Shown: one piece after another, positions 48,050-56,696 of the stretch
How positions within the stretch are numbered: the first letter of the stretch is position 1
Layout: the number at the start of each line of letters is the position of its first letter
Assembly: GCA_963834855.1 (NCBI GenBank)
Contig: CAWIDH010000014.1
Span: 1-64,000, forward strand
Length of the DNA stretch: 64,000 nucleotides
Origin: DATJKD01 sp963834855
GTDB lineage: Bacteria > Pseudomonadota > Gammaproteobacteria > Steroidobacterales > Steroidobacteraceae
Direction of reading: 5' to 3'
Notes under the pieces: model-generated
Databases searched by the model: none
Told to the model about the DNA's origin: nothing
What the model saw: the letters and a program-made list of their open reading frames with translations, nothing else
Translations under genes and position numbers: made by a program

Positions 48050-48547
48050 TCAGTTGACGGCCGTGTTCGGCGGCTGCTGCGCGGCCTGCTGCGCCACGGC
48101 GCGGGCGTGCAGCGCCTCGAAGCTCACGAGCGGCATCATGAAGGGCTGGAAACCGCCGCGGGTGACGAGATCGGAGACCGTCGCGCGCGCATAGGCCATC
48201 AGGTAGTTCGGCGCCATGATGCTGAGCACCTGCGCGAGCTCGTTCGCAGACAGGTTTCGGATCAGGAACGCGGCGGCCTGTTGCAGCTCGAGCAACCAGA
48301 TGGTCCGGTCGCCGAGCTTGGCCTCGAGGTTCACCTGCAGGATGATTTCGTGCATGTCCTGCGCCAGCGCAGTCGCGCGCGTCCCGAGGTTGAGGCTGAC
48401 GCTCGGGCTGCCCTGCGCGCCGAGCACGAAGGGGCCGTTCGGCGCCTCGAACGAGCAGTCCTTGATGTAGACCGCCTGTGGGTTGACCACCGGCGCATTC
48501 GGGTCGACCGGGGGCGGCGTCGCCGCCGGGGAGTTTTCCTGGGTCAT
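48050..48547 (-). CDS. secB: Protein-export chaperone SecB
   Basis: 165 residues; acidic and Pro-rich N-terminus, then YIKDCSFEAPNGPFV, VSLNLGTRA and MAPNYLMAYARATVSDLVTRGGFQP, which are diagnostic. Tetrameric cytosolic chaperone delivering preproteins to SecA. Same strand as gpsA and grxC. Confidence 0.97.
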   Translation of the reverse strand: MTQENSPAATPPPVDPNAPVVNPQAVYIKDCSFEAPNGPFVLGAQGSPSVSLNLGTRATALAQDMHEIILQVNLEAKLGDRTIWLLELQQAAAFLIRNLSANELAQVLSIMAPNYLMAYARATVSDLVTRGGFQPFMMPLVSFEALHARAVAQQAAQQPPNTAVN

Positions 48548-48593
48548 CGTCCGTCCTTCGTTGTGTGTCTCAAGGTTGCGGCGCCCGGCGGCT

Positions 48594-48866
48594 TCAGGCG
48601 CGTCCGAGCAGCCGATCGAGCTCGCCGGACCGTTCCAGCTCGGAGAGCTCGTCGTAGCCTCCCACGTGGCGCTCGCCGATGAAGATCTGCGGCACCGAGC
48701 GGCGGCCGCCGGCGCGGTTCATCATCGTCTCGCGTTCGGCCGGCGTTTCGTCCAGCTTGATCTCGCGGTACGAGACGCCCTTGAGGTCCAGCAGTCCCCG
48801 CGCGCGAGCGCAATAGCCGCACCACGTGGTCGAATAAATCACGACTTCGCTTCCCGGGCCCGTCAT
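48594..48866 (-). CDS. grxC: Glutaredoxin 3-type
   Basis: 90 residues: thioredoxin fold with the redox motif CGYC (usual CPYC has Pro) in YSTTWCGYCARARGLLD, then the cis-Pro SVPQIFIGERHVGGYDEL glutathione site. Reduces disulfides with glutathione. The Gly for Pro change should alter redox potential but is seen in some glutaredoxins. Start at 48866 rather than 48890. Confidence 0.93.
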   Translation of the reverse strand: MTGPGSEVVIYSTTWCGYCARARGLLDLKGVSYREIKLDETPAERETMMNRAGGRRSVPQIFIGERHVGGYDELSELERSGELDRLLGRA

Positions 48867-48873
48867 CGTGCGG

Positions 48874-49314
48874 TCATCGGCCCCTGGCATCGGTCCGCAC
48901 CAGCGGCAGGTTCTCGGCGCGCCAGGCTTCCAGCCCGCCGCGCAGACTCGCGACCTTGCTGAAGCCCTGGGCGCGAAGCGTGCGCGCCGCGGCGCCCGCA
49001 GTCATGCCGGTCTCGCAGCAGGTGACGACCGGCTTGTCGCGGTATTTCTTCAACGCCTCAACACCCTGCGCGAGCTCGGCGCTGGGGACGTTGCGTGCGT
49101 CGATCACGTGGCCCGCGTCGTACTGGTCCTTCGACCGTACGTCGAGCACGAGCGCACCACCCTGGTTCATCAGGCGCACCGCGTCGAGCGGGCCTATAGC
49201 CTGGCCACCGCTGCGCGCGCGACTCAGCTCGTAGGCGAGTGCCGCCAGCGCGAGGAGCACGGTGGCGCCGACCAGCACCGGGTGGTTGGCGACGTATTCG
49301 AGGAACTGCTGCAT
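48874..49314 (-). CDS. Membrane-anchored rhodanese-like protein (YibN type)
   Basis: 146 residues: N-terminal membrane helix (VLVGATVLLALAALAYEL), then a single rhodanese domain with LVLDVRSKDQYDAGHV and the active-site loop TCCETGMTAG. Sulfurtransferase or phosphatase-like activity is not established for YibN. The stop is just before the grxC start, so they form an operon with secB and gpsA. Confidence 0.9.
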   Translation of the reverse strand: MQQFLEYVANHPVLVGATVLLALAALAYELSRARSGGQAIGPLDAVRLMNQGGALVLDVRSKDQYDAGHVIDARNVPSAELAQGVEALKKYRDKPVVTCCETGMTAGAAARTLRAQGFSKVASLRGGLEAWRAENLPLVRTDARGR

Positions 49315-49405
49315 GGGGGCCTGAAAAAGGGTCGCGGATTATAGCAGCCCGGCCGAAACGCTAGACTTGCGGACCTTTCCCGAAGACCCCGGTCAACCCC
49401 GACGG

Positions 49406-50611
49406 ATGCGCGGACGGCTCTCGAATTCCAGGCGGTCGGTGCCTGCGGTTACCCGCGGCCCGGGCGGCATCGTGTGCGTGCTGCTGCTGGCCGTGCTCGC
49501 CCTTTCGAGCCAGGTCCGGGCCGCCGCCGAGCCGACGCCCGCGCAGAAGGAGGCGGAGCTCAAGCGCGTGCAGGGCCGCATCGACCGGGTCCGCAAGGCG
49601 GTCAACGCCGACATCGAGAAGCGGGACCGGCTCGGCGTAGAGCTGCGCGACGCGGAGTTGAGCGTGCAGGCGGCGCGCCGCCAGCTGGAGGCCGTGCGCG
49701 AGCAGCGCGTCCAGAGCGAATCGAAGCTCGCCGAGCTCACGCGCGAGCAGGCGCGCCGCGAGGAGGAACTCGCGGCGGAGCGGGCCGCGCTGGCAGGCGA
49801 GTTGCGCGCAGCCTACGTCAACGGCCGGGAGGAGCAATTGAAGCTGCTGCTCAACCAGGAGGAGCCGGCGGCCTTCGGCCGCACGCTCGCGTACTACGGG
49901 TACTTCGGCCGCGCGCGCGCCGGTCGCATCGACGGCATCCGCGACAAGCTCGAGCATCTCGCGCTGGTGCGCGAGAAGATCGCTGCGGAAACCGAGCGCT
50001 TGCGGGAGCTCGAAGCCCTCCAGCAGGAGGAGCTCGATGCACTGAAGTCCGCGCAGGGACGGCGCACACGCGCCGTGGCTGCCATCGAGACGCAGATCAA
50101 GACGCGCGGCGGCGAGCTCACGCGCCTTACGAACCAGGCCAGGTCACTCGAGCGACTGATCGCGGAGCTGCGCAAGGCGCTCGAGAACGTGCCGGTCGCG
50201 AAGGAGGCGCCGTTCGAGAAGCTGCGCGGCAAGCTGCCGTGGCCCGTGCCGTCAGGCAAGGTGCTGGCGAGATTCGGGCAGCCGCGCGCGGGCGGATCGC
50301 TGCGCTGGCAAGGCATGCTGGTCGGTACCGACCGTGGCGCGCGCGTGCGGGCGCCCTTCGCCGGGCGCGTCGTATACGCGGACTGGCTGCCGGGGATGGG
50401 TCTCATGATCGTGCTCGATCACGGCAAGGGCTACATGAGCCTGTACGGGCACAACGAAGAGCTCTTCCGCAAGGTCGGCGAACCGGTGACCGCCGGGGAT
50501 GTCATCGCATCCGTCGGTGATTCCGGTGGCCACAACCAACCGGCGCTCTACTTCGAGGTGCGTCGTGGCCGCGAGCCCGTGAATCCCGAGATCTGGCTGC
50601 AGAGGCGCTGA
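49406..50611 (+). CDS. envC: Murein hydrolase activator EnvC
   Basis: 401 residues from the ATG at 49406 (a TTG at 49367 lies upstream). Signal peptide, long coiled coil (residues about 45-260, EAELKRVQGRIDRVRKAVN onward), and a C-terminal LytM domain (GTDRGARVRAPFAGRVVYAD, YMSLYGHN). The fold lacks a full zinc site in EnvC proteins and activates amidases at the septum instead of cutting. Head of a plus-strand run with a GGDEF/EAL gene and ctpA. Confidence 0.93.
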   Translation: MRGRLSNSRRSVPAVTRGPGGIVCVLLLAVLALSSQVRAAAEPTPAQKEAELKRVQGRIDRVRKAVNADIEKRDRLGVELRDAELSVQAARRQLEAVREQRVQSESKLAELTREQARREEELAAERAALAGELRAAYVNGREEQLKLLLNQEEPAAFGRTLAYYGYFGRARAGRIDGIRDKLEHLALVREKIAAETERLRELEALQQEELDALKSAQGRRTRAVAAIETQIKTRGGELTRLTNQARSLERLIAELRKALENVPVAKEAPFEKLRGKLPWPVPSGKVLARFGQPRAGGSLRWQGMLVGTDRGARVRAPFAGRVVYADWLPGMGLMIVLDHGKGYMSLYGHNEELFRKVGEPVTAGDVIASVGDSGGHNQPALYFEVRRGREPVNPEIWLQRR

Positions 50612-50787
50612 GCGTCCGACCGGTCCGCGCAGGAAGCGCGGCCTGATTATGTAGAAACGCGTCAGATGCGCGTCTCGCCACGGCAGGCGGAGCAGGGCAA
50701 ATTGCGGCTCGCGTCAAGGTCCGCCCGGAGCGAGTCAGCCACGCTATGTCGCAATGGCACCCGTCCCGATTCCCTAGAGCTCTATCC

Positions 50788-52995
50788 ATGCAGACAGCGG
50801 CGGCAGTCAGCGGCGCGAGCGCGCCCTCGCGCTCGGGCGCGCTCGAGCCCTACGGGCAGCTCATCCGCATGCTGATGCCGCGCGCCGAGTCGATCGCGAT
50901 CTACGATCACATGGGCGTGCCCGCGTGGATGAGCGACGGCCGCGACGTGCCCGAGCTGCGCCGGCTGCTGCAGGAGGCGCTGACGGCGGAGCTGCGGCCG
51001 GGTGAGCGCAGCCCGGGTCGCATGCAATCGCCGGACTCCGCGCACGCGGCCTATGTGTTCCTGCTGCGCGATGGCGCCGACCGGCTGGTGGGCGCCGCGG
51101 GGGTCGTATGCCGCGAAACTGCGAAGCGCGGCGAGGCGCGCCCGTTCACGCTCGTACACGGACTGCTGCGGCCCGTGCTGGAATGCCTGCAGCGCGAGCT
51201 CGGCTCGCAGCACGACATCGGCGAGCTGCAGCGCGACCTCGTGGTCCGCGACGGCGACCTGGAGCTGCTGCTGGGCGATGCGCAGGACGAGACGACCAAT
51301 AACGGCTCGCCCGAGGACTTCGCGCAGCTCGTTCAGGGCTGCGTGGGGCACCTGGGCTGCAGCGTCGGAGCACTGGTGATCCCGGACCGCAACATCGCGG
51401 TCTGCCGCACGGGCGAAGGCACGCTGCCGCGGGCCGGCGCCGACGTGCTGACGCAGACCCATCGACCGCTGCTGGCATGGACGCAGCAGCAGCGCAAGAC
51501 CCTGGTTGCCAACGATCCGAAGGCGGCCGCTGCCCTCGGGCGTGTGCCGTACAAGGTGCTCTGCTGCCCGGTCATGCAGGGTGCGCAGCGGGTGCTCGGC
51601 ATGCTCGTGCTGTTCAAGCAGCCCGCGGCGCCGGACTTCGACCTGCGCCAGGTGCGGATCGTCGAGCTGCTCGCCCGCCGCGCAGCCCACATCCTGCTGA
51701 ACGCCTATGATCCGGCGACGGGACTGCTCACTCGGACAGCGTTCGAGAAGCGCGCCCAGGCGTCGTTGCGTGTCGAGGCGCAACCGTGCGAGCACTGCGT
51801 CATCTACGTCGACATCGACCGCCTGCACGTGTTGAACGAGAACCTCGGGCTGCACGTGGGCGACGAGGTGATCGTGCGCGTCGCAGAGGTGATCCGGCGC
51901 TCGCTCGCGCCGCGGATGCTTGCCGCCCGCATCTCCGGTGACCGGTTCGCCGTGCTGATGGGCGAGGCGACGCTCGACCGCGGGCAGGAGTTCGCGGAGA
52001 GGCTGCGCGACGGCCTGGCGGCGCTCGGTTTCATCGCCGGCGACAGGCCCGTCGACGTGTCGGCGAGCTTCGGCGTGGCGCGTGTCGCCGACGGCAAGCA
52101 GCCGCTTGCGCACGCGCTCGCGGAGGCGGAGATCGCCTGCAAGGCCGCCAAGGACCGTGGCCGCAACCGGGTCGAGCTGTATGAGGACAGCGACCAGAGC
52201 ATCGTCCGCCGCTTCACGGACGTCACGCTGGTGGGCACGCTGCGCCAGGCGCTCGCGCAGGACTCCTTCCGGCTCGAGGCGCAGGCCATCGTGCCCCTGA
52301 ACGGCGCGGCCCCGGGAGCGAAGTACGAGTTGCTGCTGCGCATGACCGACGAGCGGCAGGAAACCGTGGCGCCGGACAAGTTCTTCTCGGCAGCCGAGCG
52401 TTACCAGCTCGCGCCCGCGGTCGATCGCTGGGTCGTGAGCAACGTGGTGCGCCTGCTGAAGCCGGTAGCGCGCCCGCTCGCCGACAGGAACGCGCGGTTC
52501 TCGATCAACATCTCCGGACAGTCGCTCGGCGACGAGGATTTCTTCGCCTTCCTGGACACGCTGCTGCGCGAGGCGCGGCTGCCGCCGCAGATACTGGCCT
52601 TCGAGCTCACCGAGACCGCGGCAGTGGGCAACATCGTGCGGGCCGAGGCGCTCATACGCCGGCTGCGCGACCTGGGCTTCGACGTGGCGCTGGACGACTT
52701 CGGGCGCGGCCTCTCTTCGCTCAGTTACCTCAAGACCCTGCCAGTCACCTCCCTGAAGATCGACAGCAGCCTGGTGCGCGACGTGCCCGGCGACAAGCGC
52801 TCCCAGGCCATGCTGAGCGCCATCGTCCAGCTGGCCCGGGCAATGGGCCTGCAGACGGTCGCCGAGGGCGTCGAAAGCGACGAAATCCGCCGGATCACCG
52901 CTCGGCTGGGCGTGGAATACGCCCAGGGGTTCTCGATCGGCCGTCCAGAAGCACTGGAGTGCGTGATCGAGAGGCTCGTGACGGCTAAACTCTAG
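50788..52995 (+). CDS. GGDEF-EAL cyclic-di-GMP signalling protein with degenerate GGDEF motif
   Basis: 735 residues from the ATG at 50788. The N-terminal part (1-190) is unassigned; a GAF-like domain follows (LVQGCVGHLGCSVGALVIP). A GGDEF domain has SGDRF in place of GGDEF (RISGDRFAVLMGE), so it is unlikely to make c-di-GMP. The EAL domain keeps ELTETAA, LDDFGRGLSSLSYLK, LKIDSSL and VAEGVES, and the EAL triad is EAQ, with the catalytic Glu retained. A phosphodiesterase or effector sensor is the best guess. It sits between envC and ctpA, an unusual place. No membrane segment. Confidence 0.9.
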   Translation: MQTAAAVSGASAPSRSGALEPYGQLIRMLMPRAESIAIYDHMGVPAWMSDGRDVPELRRLLQEALTAELRPGERSPGRMQSPDSAHAAYVFLLRDGADRLVGAAGVVCRETAKRGEARPFTLVHGLLRPVLECLQRELGSQHDIGELQRDLVVRDGDLELLLGDAQDETTNNGSPEDFAQLVQGCVGHLGCSVGALVIPDRNIAVCRTGEGTLPRAGADVLTQTHRPLLAWTQQQRKTLVANDPKAAAALGRVPYKVLCCPVMQGAQRVLGMLVLFKQPAAPDFDLRQVRIVELLARRAAHILLNAYDPATGLLTRTAFEKRAQASLRVEAQPCEHCVIYVDIDRLHVLNENLGLHVGDEVIVRVAEVIRRSLAPRMLAARISGDRFAVLMGEATLDRGQEFAERLRDGLAALGFIAGDRPVDVSASFGVARVADGKQPLAHALAEAEIACKAAKDRGRNRVELYEDSDQSIVRRFTDVTLVGTLRQALAQDSFRLEAQAIVPLNGAAPGAKYELLLRMTDERQETVAPDKFFSAAERYQLAPAVDRWVVSNVVRLLKPVARPLADRNARFSINISGQSLGDEDFFAFLDTLLREARLPPQILAFELTETAAVGNIVRAEALIRRLRDLGFDVALDDFGRGLSSLSYLKTLPVTSLKIDSSLVRDVPGDKRSQAMLSAIVQLARAMGLQTVAEGVESDEIRRITARLGVEYAQGFSIGRPEALECVIERLVTAKL

Positions 52996-53018
52996 CCTCG
53001 TCCTGAGCATTCCGGCAC

Positions 53019-54251
53019 GTGACCAAGACCACGCAGACACTGCTGGCCGTGATGGCCGGGGTCCTCATCGGCTCCGGTGCTTCGGTGGTACGCGACGTGT
53101 TCGCGGACCTGGACGCATCGGCCCCGGTCGCCCGTCCTCCCGCTGCGCCCAAGGATCTGCTCGAGGAGGTCAAGGAACGCGTTGCCAGCGAGTATGTCGA
53201 GGCATTGCCCGCCGGGCGGCTCGAGCAGGCCGCCGTCGACGGAGTCATCGCGAGTCTCGACCCTCATTCGGCGTTCCTCGACGCGGCCGCGTACGACGAG
53301 ATGCGGGTCAACACCGCCGGCAGCTACACCGGCATCGGCATCGAGGTCAGCGCAGTCAACGAGCAGGTCACCGTCGTCGCCCCGATCGAGGGGTCGCCGG
53401 CCGACCGGGCCGGCGTGCTCGCGGGTGACGTGGTGCTGGCGGTGGACGGTGTACCGGTCAGCGCGACGCGCCTGAACGAAGCGATCGAGCGGCTGCGCGG
53501 TTTCCCGGGCTCACGGGTCCGCCTGGCGGTCAATCGCGAGGGCGAGCCTGCGCCACTGACATTCGACCTGGAGCGCTCCGAAGTCCACGTACGGACAGTC
53601 CGCGCCGAGCCGCTGCCGGGCGGTTACGGATACGCGCGCATCACCCAGTTCAGCGATTCCACGCCGGCCGACCTGGACGCCGCGCTCGCGGGACTGCGCA
53701 CCGGTCGCCATGCCCGCCTGCGCGGCCTCGTGCTCGACCTGCGCGGCAACCCGGGCGGTGTGCTCGAGGCTGCAGCCAGCGTCGCCGACGAATTCCTCGA
53801 GGGTGGGATCATCGTGCGCGGCGAAGGTCGCACGCCCGAGTCGCGCTTCGAGATCGACGCCACCGCCGGCGATGCGCTGCGCGGCGCGCCACTCGTCGTG
53901 CTGATCGACGGCGGCTCGGCCTCCGGGGCCGAGATAGTGGCCGGCGCGCTGCGCGACCACGAGCGGGCGACGCTCATGGGCGAGCGCACCTTCGGCAAGG
54001 GTTCGGTGCAGACGGTGATCCCGCTGCGCCAGGGCCAGGCCCTCAAGCTCACGACCTCGCGCTACTACACGCCTTCGGGCATCACGATCCATGAGCGCGG
54101 TCTCGACCCGGATTTCGTGCTCGCCGGTACGCCGCCCACGCGGCGCGGCGCCGGGCAGCCCGCCGCGAATGATCCGGCCGTGCAGGCGGCCCTGCAGTAC
54201 CTCCGCGACCGCAGCCTCGGCCCGCAGGTCGCCCGCGCCGGCACCCACTGA
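53019..54251 (+). CDS. ctpA: C-terminal processing peptidase, S41 family
   Basis: 410 residues from a GTG at 53019: membrane or secretion segment (TLLAVMAGVLIGSGAS), PDZ domain (GIGIEVSAVNEQVTVVAPIEGSPADRAGVLAGD), and the S41 catalytic region with Ser in GGSASGAEIV and Lys in RTFGKGSVQT. Periplasmic tail-specific protease acting with cell-wall enzymes; its neighbour EnvC activates those amidases, as in related gammaproteobacteria. Confidence 0.94.
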   Translation: MTKTTQTLLAVMAGVLIGSGASVVRDVFADLDASAPVARPPAAPKDLLEEVKERVASEYVEALPAGRLEQAAVDGVIASLDPHSAFLDAAAYDEMRVNTAGSYTGIGIEVSAVNEQVTVVAPIEGSPADRAGVLAGDVVLAVDGVPVSATRLNEAIERLRGFPGSRVRLAVNREGEPAPLTFDLERSEVHVRTVRAEPLPGGYGYARITQFSDSTPADLDAALAGLRTGRHARLRGLVLDLRGNPGGVLEAAASVADEFLEGGIIVRGEGRTPESRFEIDATAGDALRGAPLVVLIDGGSASGAEIVAGALRDHERATLMGERTFGKGSVQTVIPLRQGQALKLTTSRYYTPSGITIHERGLDPDFVLAGTPPTRRGAGQPAANDPAVQAALQYLRDRSLGPQVARAGTH

Positions 54252-54268
54252 CGCGAGCGCCTCCGCCC

Positions 54269-54853
54269 ATGGCCCGGGTGCTCGTCCCGCTCGCCGAGGG
54301 TTTCGAGGAAATCGAAGCGGTGACCGTGGTGGACCTGCTGCGCCGTGCCGGCATCGAGGTCTGCACCGCCGCACTGGGTCCGGGATTCACCCCGGCGCTG
54401 GTTGTCGGCTCCCACGGCATCGGCGTGCGTGCCGATGCGCGGCTTCCGGAGGTCGACGACGCAGCATTCGACATGATCGTGCTGCCGGGCGGGATGCCGG
54501 GCGCGGCGCACCTGAAGGAGGATCCGCGCGTCCTGGACCTGCTTCAGCGCGCCAGTGCGCGCGGGGCCTTCGTGGCCGCGATCTGTGCGGCGCCCGGCGT
54601 GCTCGCCCACGCGGGCCTGCTTGCAGGGCGCGCGGCGACGAGCTTTCCGGGCTTCCTGGACGGTCAGTCGGCTCCGGGCCTGCAGTTGAGTACGGCGCCG
54701 GTCGTCATCGATGGTCGCCTCGTCACCTCGCGCGGACCCGGGACCGCGATCGATTTCGCGCTGACGCTGATCGAGCTGCTCGCCGGCGGGCGTGCGCGGG
54801 TTGAGGTCGAGTCGCGGCTGCAGCGGCCGCAACCCGTCGCACCCGGAAGCTAA
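54269..54853 (+). CDS. DJ-1/PfpI-family protein (YajL-like)
   Basis: 194 residues. Opening MARVLVPLAEGFEEIEAVT, DMIVLPGGMPGAAHLKED and the nucleophile Cys in FVAAICAAPGVLAHAG match the DJ-1/YajL group, reported as deglycase or chaperone (debated). It starts 17 bases after the ctpA stop and overlaps MAPEG tail-to-tail by four bases. Confidence 0.9.
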   Translation: MARVLVPLAEGFEEIEAVTVVDLLRRAGIEVCTAALGPGFTPALVVGSHGIGVRADARLPEVDDAAFDMIVLPGGMPGAAHLKEDPRVLDLLQRASARGAFVAAICAAPGVLAHAGLLAGRAATSFPGFLDGQSAPGLQLSTAPVVIDGRLVTSRGPGTAIDFALTLIELLAGGRARVEVESRLQRPQPVAPGS

Positions 54854-55251
54854 CCCGCGGGGTTCACATCGAGCATCGCCCGCACCGCGCCGAGCAGCGC
54901 GCCCACCAGCAGCACCACGATCGGCAACACGCTCAGCGTGAAGCCGGGATTTCGCTTTGACGGATCCGCGACGTAGCCGCGCCAGTAGAACAGCCGGCCC
55001 ACGACGTACACCAGGCCGATCCAGGCCGCCCAGTTCGGGTGTACATAGATCGCGAACAGTGAGATCGCCGGGATGAAGGCGATCAGCGTTTCGAGCGTGT
55101 TCTGGTGCGCGCGGAAACAACGCTCGAAGACTTCGTGGCCCGTGGTCGCGGGCGCCTTGATGCCGTAGCGATGCCGTGCGCGGCCGACCAGCCAGCCAAA
55201 CGCGGCGTATTCGAGCACGGCGATGACGATCACGACAGCCACGGGTGCCAT
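54850..55251 (-). CDS. MAPEG family membrane protein
   Basis: 133 residues with four membrane helices and the MAPEG hallmarks ERCFRAHQNTLETLIAFIP, YVVGRLFYWRGYVADPSKR and NPGFTLSV. MAPEG proteins bind glutathione or eicosanoid-like substrates in eukaryotes; bacterial roles are unknown. Convergent with the DJ-1 gene. Confidence 0.85.
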   Translation of the reverse strand: MAPVAVVIVIAVLEYAAFGWLVGRARHRYGIKAPATTGHEVFERCFRAHQNTLETLIAFIPAISLFAIYVHPNWAAWIGLVYVVGRLFYWRGYVADPSKRNPGFTLSVLPIVVLLVGALLGAVRAMLDVNPAG

Positions 55252-55331
55252 GCGGTTCCCCCATCACTGGTTTGTGTGGCCGACAGATTCCATTACCATC
55301 CCCGCGAGGTCAATCCGCCGGGAGGAGTGGC

Positions 55332-55700
55332 ATGGTCGGTTTCCTGCTGCGCGCAGCGATTTCCGCACTCGGTCTCTGGCTGGCGAGCCTGCTGCTGCCG
55401 GGAATCGCGTTCGATACGCCGGCCAAGCTCGCAATCGCGGCGCTGCTGCTCGGCGTCGTCAACGCAGTGGTGCGGCCAATCGCGTTCATCCTCACGCTGC
55501 CTATCACCGTGGTCACGCTCGGGCTGTTCCTGTTCGTGCTCAACGCCGCGATGGTCGGCCTGGTGGCGCGACTGGTGCCCGGCTTCACGATCTCCGATTT
55601 CTGGACGGCGATGGGGGCGGCCGTGATCGTGTGGATCGTCTCCTGGCTGGGCTCCAGCCTGATCGGCTCAAAGGGCCGGTTGGAGAGATTCCGCAAGTAG
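55332..55700 (+). CDS. Small four-helix membrane protein (PF04020, 'phage holin superfamily IV')
   Basis: 122 residues from the ATG at 55332 with GGAGGAG just upstream. Helices: VGFLLRAAISALGLWLASLL, AALLLGVVNAVVRPIAFILT, LPITVVTLGLFLFVLNAAM and WTAMGAAVIVWIVSWLGSSLI. The family name mentions holins, but members are housekeeping membrane proteins, and there is no prophage here. Ends directly before a family-1 repeat. Confidence 0.85.
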   Translation: MVGFLLRAAISALGLWLASLLLPGIAFDTPAKLAIAALLLGVVNAVVRPIAFILTLPITVVTLGLFLFVLNAAMVGLVARLVPGFTISDFWTAMGAAVIVWIVSWLGSSLIGSKGRLERFRK

Positions 55701-55704
55701 GAAA

Positions 55705-55778
55705 GGGGACATTCTCCATTTCCACCAGCAACGGTCACGGCGCCGGCCGGCCGCATGGTGGAAATGGAGAATGTCCCC
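55705..55778. repeat. REP-like palindromic element, family 1, copy C
   Basis: Arms 55705-55726 (GGGGACATTCTCCATTTCCACC) and 55757-55778 are perfect complements around a 30-base loop. It fills the gap between the PF04020 gene stop (55700) and the convergent EamA stop (55779). Could act as a bidirectional processing or stop structure. Confidence 0.88.
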
Positions 55779-56696
55779 TCACCTGGCCGGTGGGAGAGTC
55801 ACGAGCGCTACGCCCGCGAGTATCACGAACACGGCTGCGAGCTGCGTGCGGTGCAGCGCCTCGCCGAGCACGGACCAGCCGAGCACGGTCGCGATCGCCG
55901 GGTTGACGTAGGCGAAGGTCCCGACGCGGTCGGCAGGAGCGCGCTTAAGGAGCCAGGTGTAAGCCGTATAGGCGAGCGCCGAGCCGAAGAGCGCGAGATA
56001 CAGCATGGAGGCCACGCCCAGCCCGCTCCACTGCCAGCGGGATGGTTCCCCTGCGACGATGCCGGCGATCGCGAGGACGACCCCGCCCAGGAACATCACC
56101 ACCGCGTTGAAGGCGATTGGCCCGACCGAAAGCTTCGCGTCGCGATAGATGATCGAGGCGACCGCGAAGCTCAGGCTGCCGGCAAGCAGGAGAGCCCGCC
56201 AGCCAAGGTACCCCGGCGTCGCGGCGTCGCGCGGCCAGACCAGGAGTGCCACGCCCGCGAAGCCGAGCAGCAGGCCCGTGACCGAGCGCGCGCTCAACTT
56301 GTGGCCGCGCGGGCCGATCGCGCCGAGACCCGCGAGCCATAGCGCGGAGCCGGCCGCGAGCAGTGCGGCTTCGTTCGACGGTACGTGGCGCAGCGCAAGG
56401 GTGCTGAGGCCGTTGCTGAGCGGAATCATCAGGACCGAGAACAGTCCCGCGTGCACCCATGCGCGGGGGGATCGCGGAAATCGCTCGCGTAATGCCCACG
56501 CGACGACGGCGAGCAGGCTGCCCGCAATGACGAACCGCCCGGCCGCGAACAAGAGCGGCGGCAGCTCCTGCACTCCGATGCGGATCGCAAGGAAGGTCGA
56601 GCCCCAGACGAGATAGATGACCGCGAAGGCCGCGACGATCTTCGCCCGGCTTGCCGGCCCATCGACGTGCTCAGGCGCGCCGCGATCCGGTGGCAT
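55779..56696 (-). CDS. EamA/DMT-family transporter (YedA-like)
   Basis: 305 residues with about ten membrane helices in two EamA halves (YLVWGSTFLAIRIGVQELPP, SNEAALLAAGSALWLA, and ADRVGTFAYVNPAIATVLGW). Drug/metabolite exporters of this group export amino acids or metabolites; the substrate is unknown. The start overlaps the OPT gene end by 26 bases, so it is probably the tail of the peptide-transport operon. Confidence 0.88.
   Translation of the reverse strand: MPPDRGAPEHVDGPASRAKIVAAFAVIYLVWGSTFLAIRIGVQELPPLLFAAGRFVIAGSLLAVVAWALRERFPRSPRAWVHAGLFSVLMIPLSNGLSTLALRHVPSNEAALLAAGSALWLAGLGAIGPRGHKLSARSVTGLLLGFAGVALLVWPRDAATPGYLGWRALLLAGSLSFAVASIIYRDAKLSVGPIAFNAVVMFLGGVVLAIAGIVAGEPSRWQWSGLGVASMLYLALFGSALAYTAYTWLLKRAPADRVGTFAYVNPAIATVLGWSVLGEALHRTQLAAVFVILAGVALVTLPPAR

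Noticed and set aside
48822..48840. ACCACGTGGT as another parS site
   Set aside because: It lacks the outer TGTTC/GAACA bases and lies in grxC coding sequence.
55332..55700. Possible prophage holin
   Set aside because: The PF04020 name is misleading; no lysis, capsid or integrase genes nearby.
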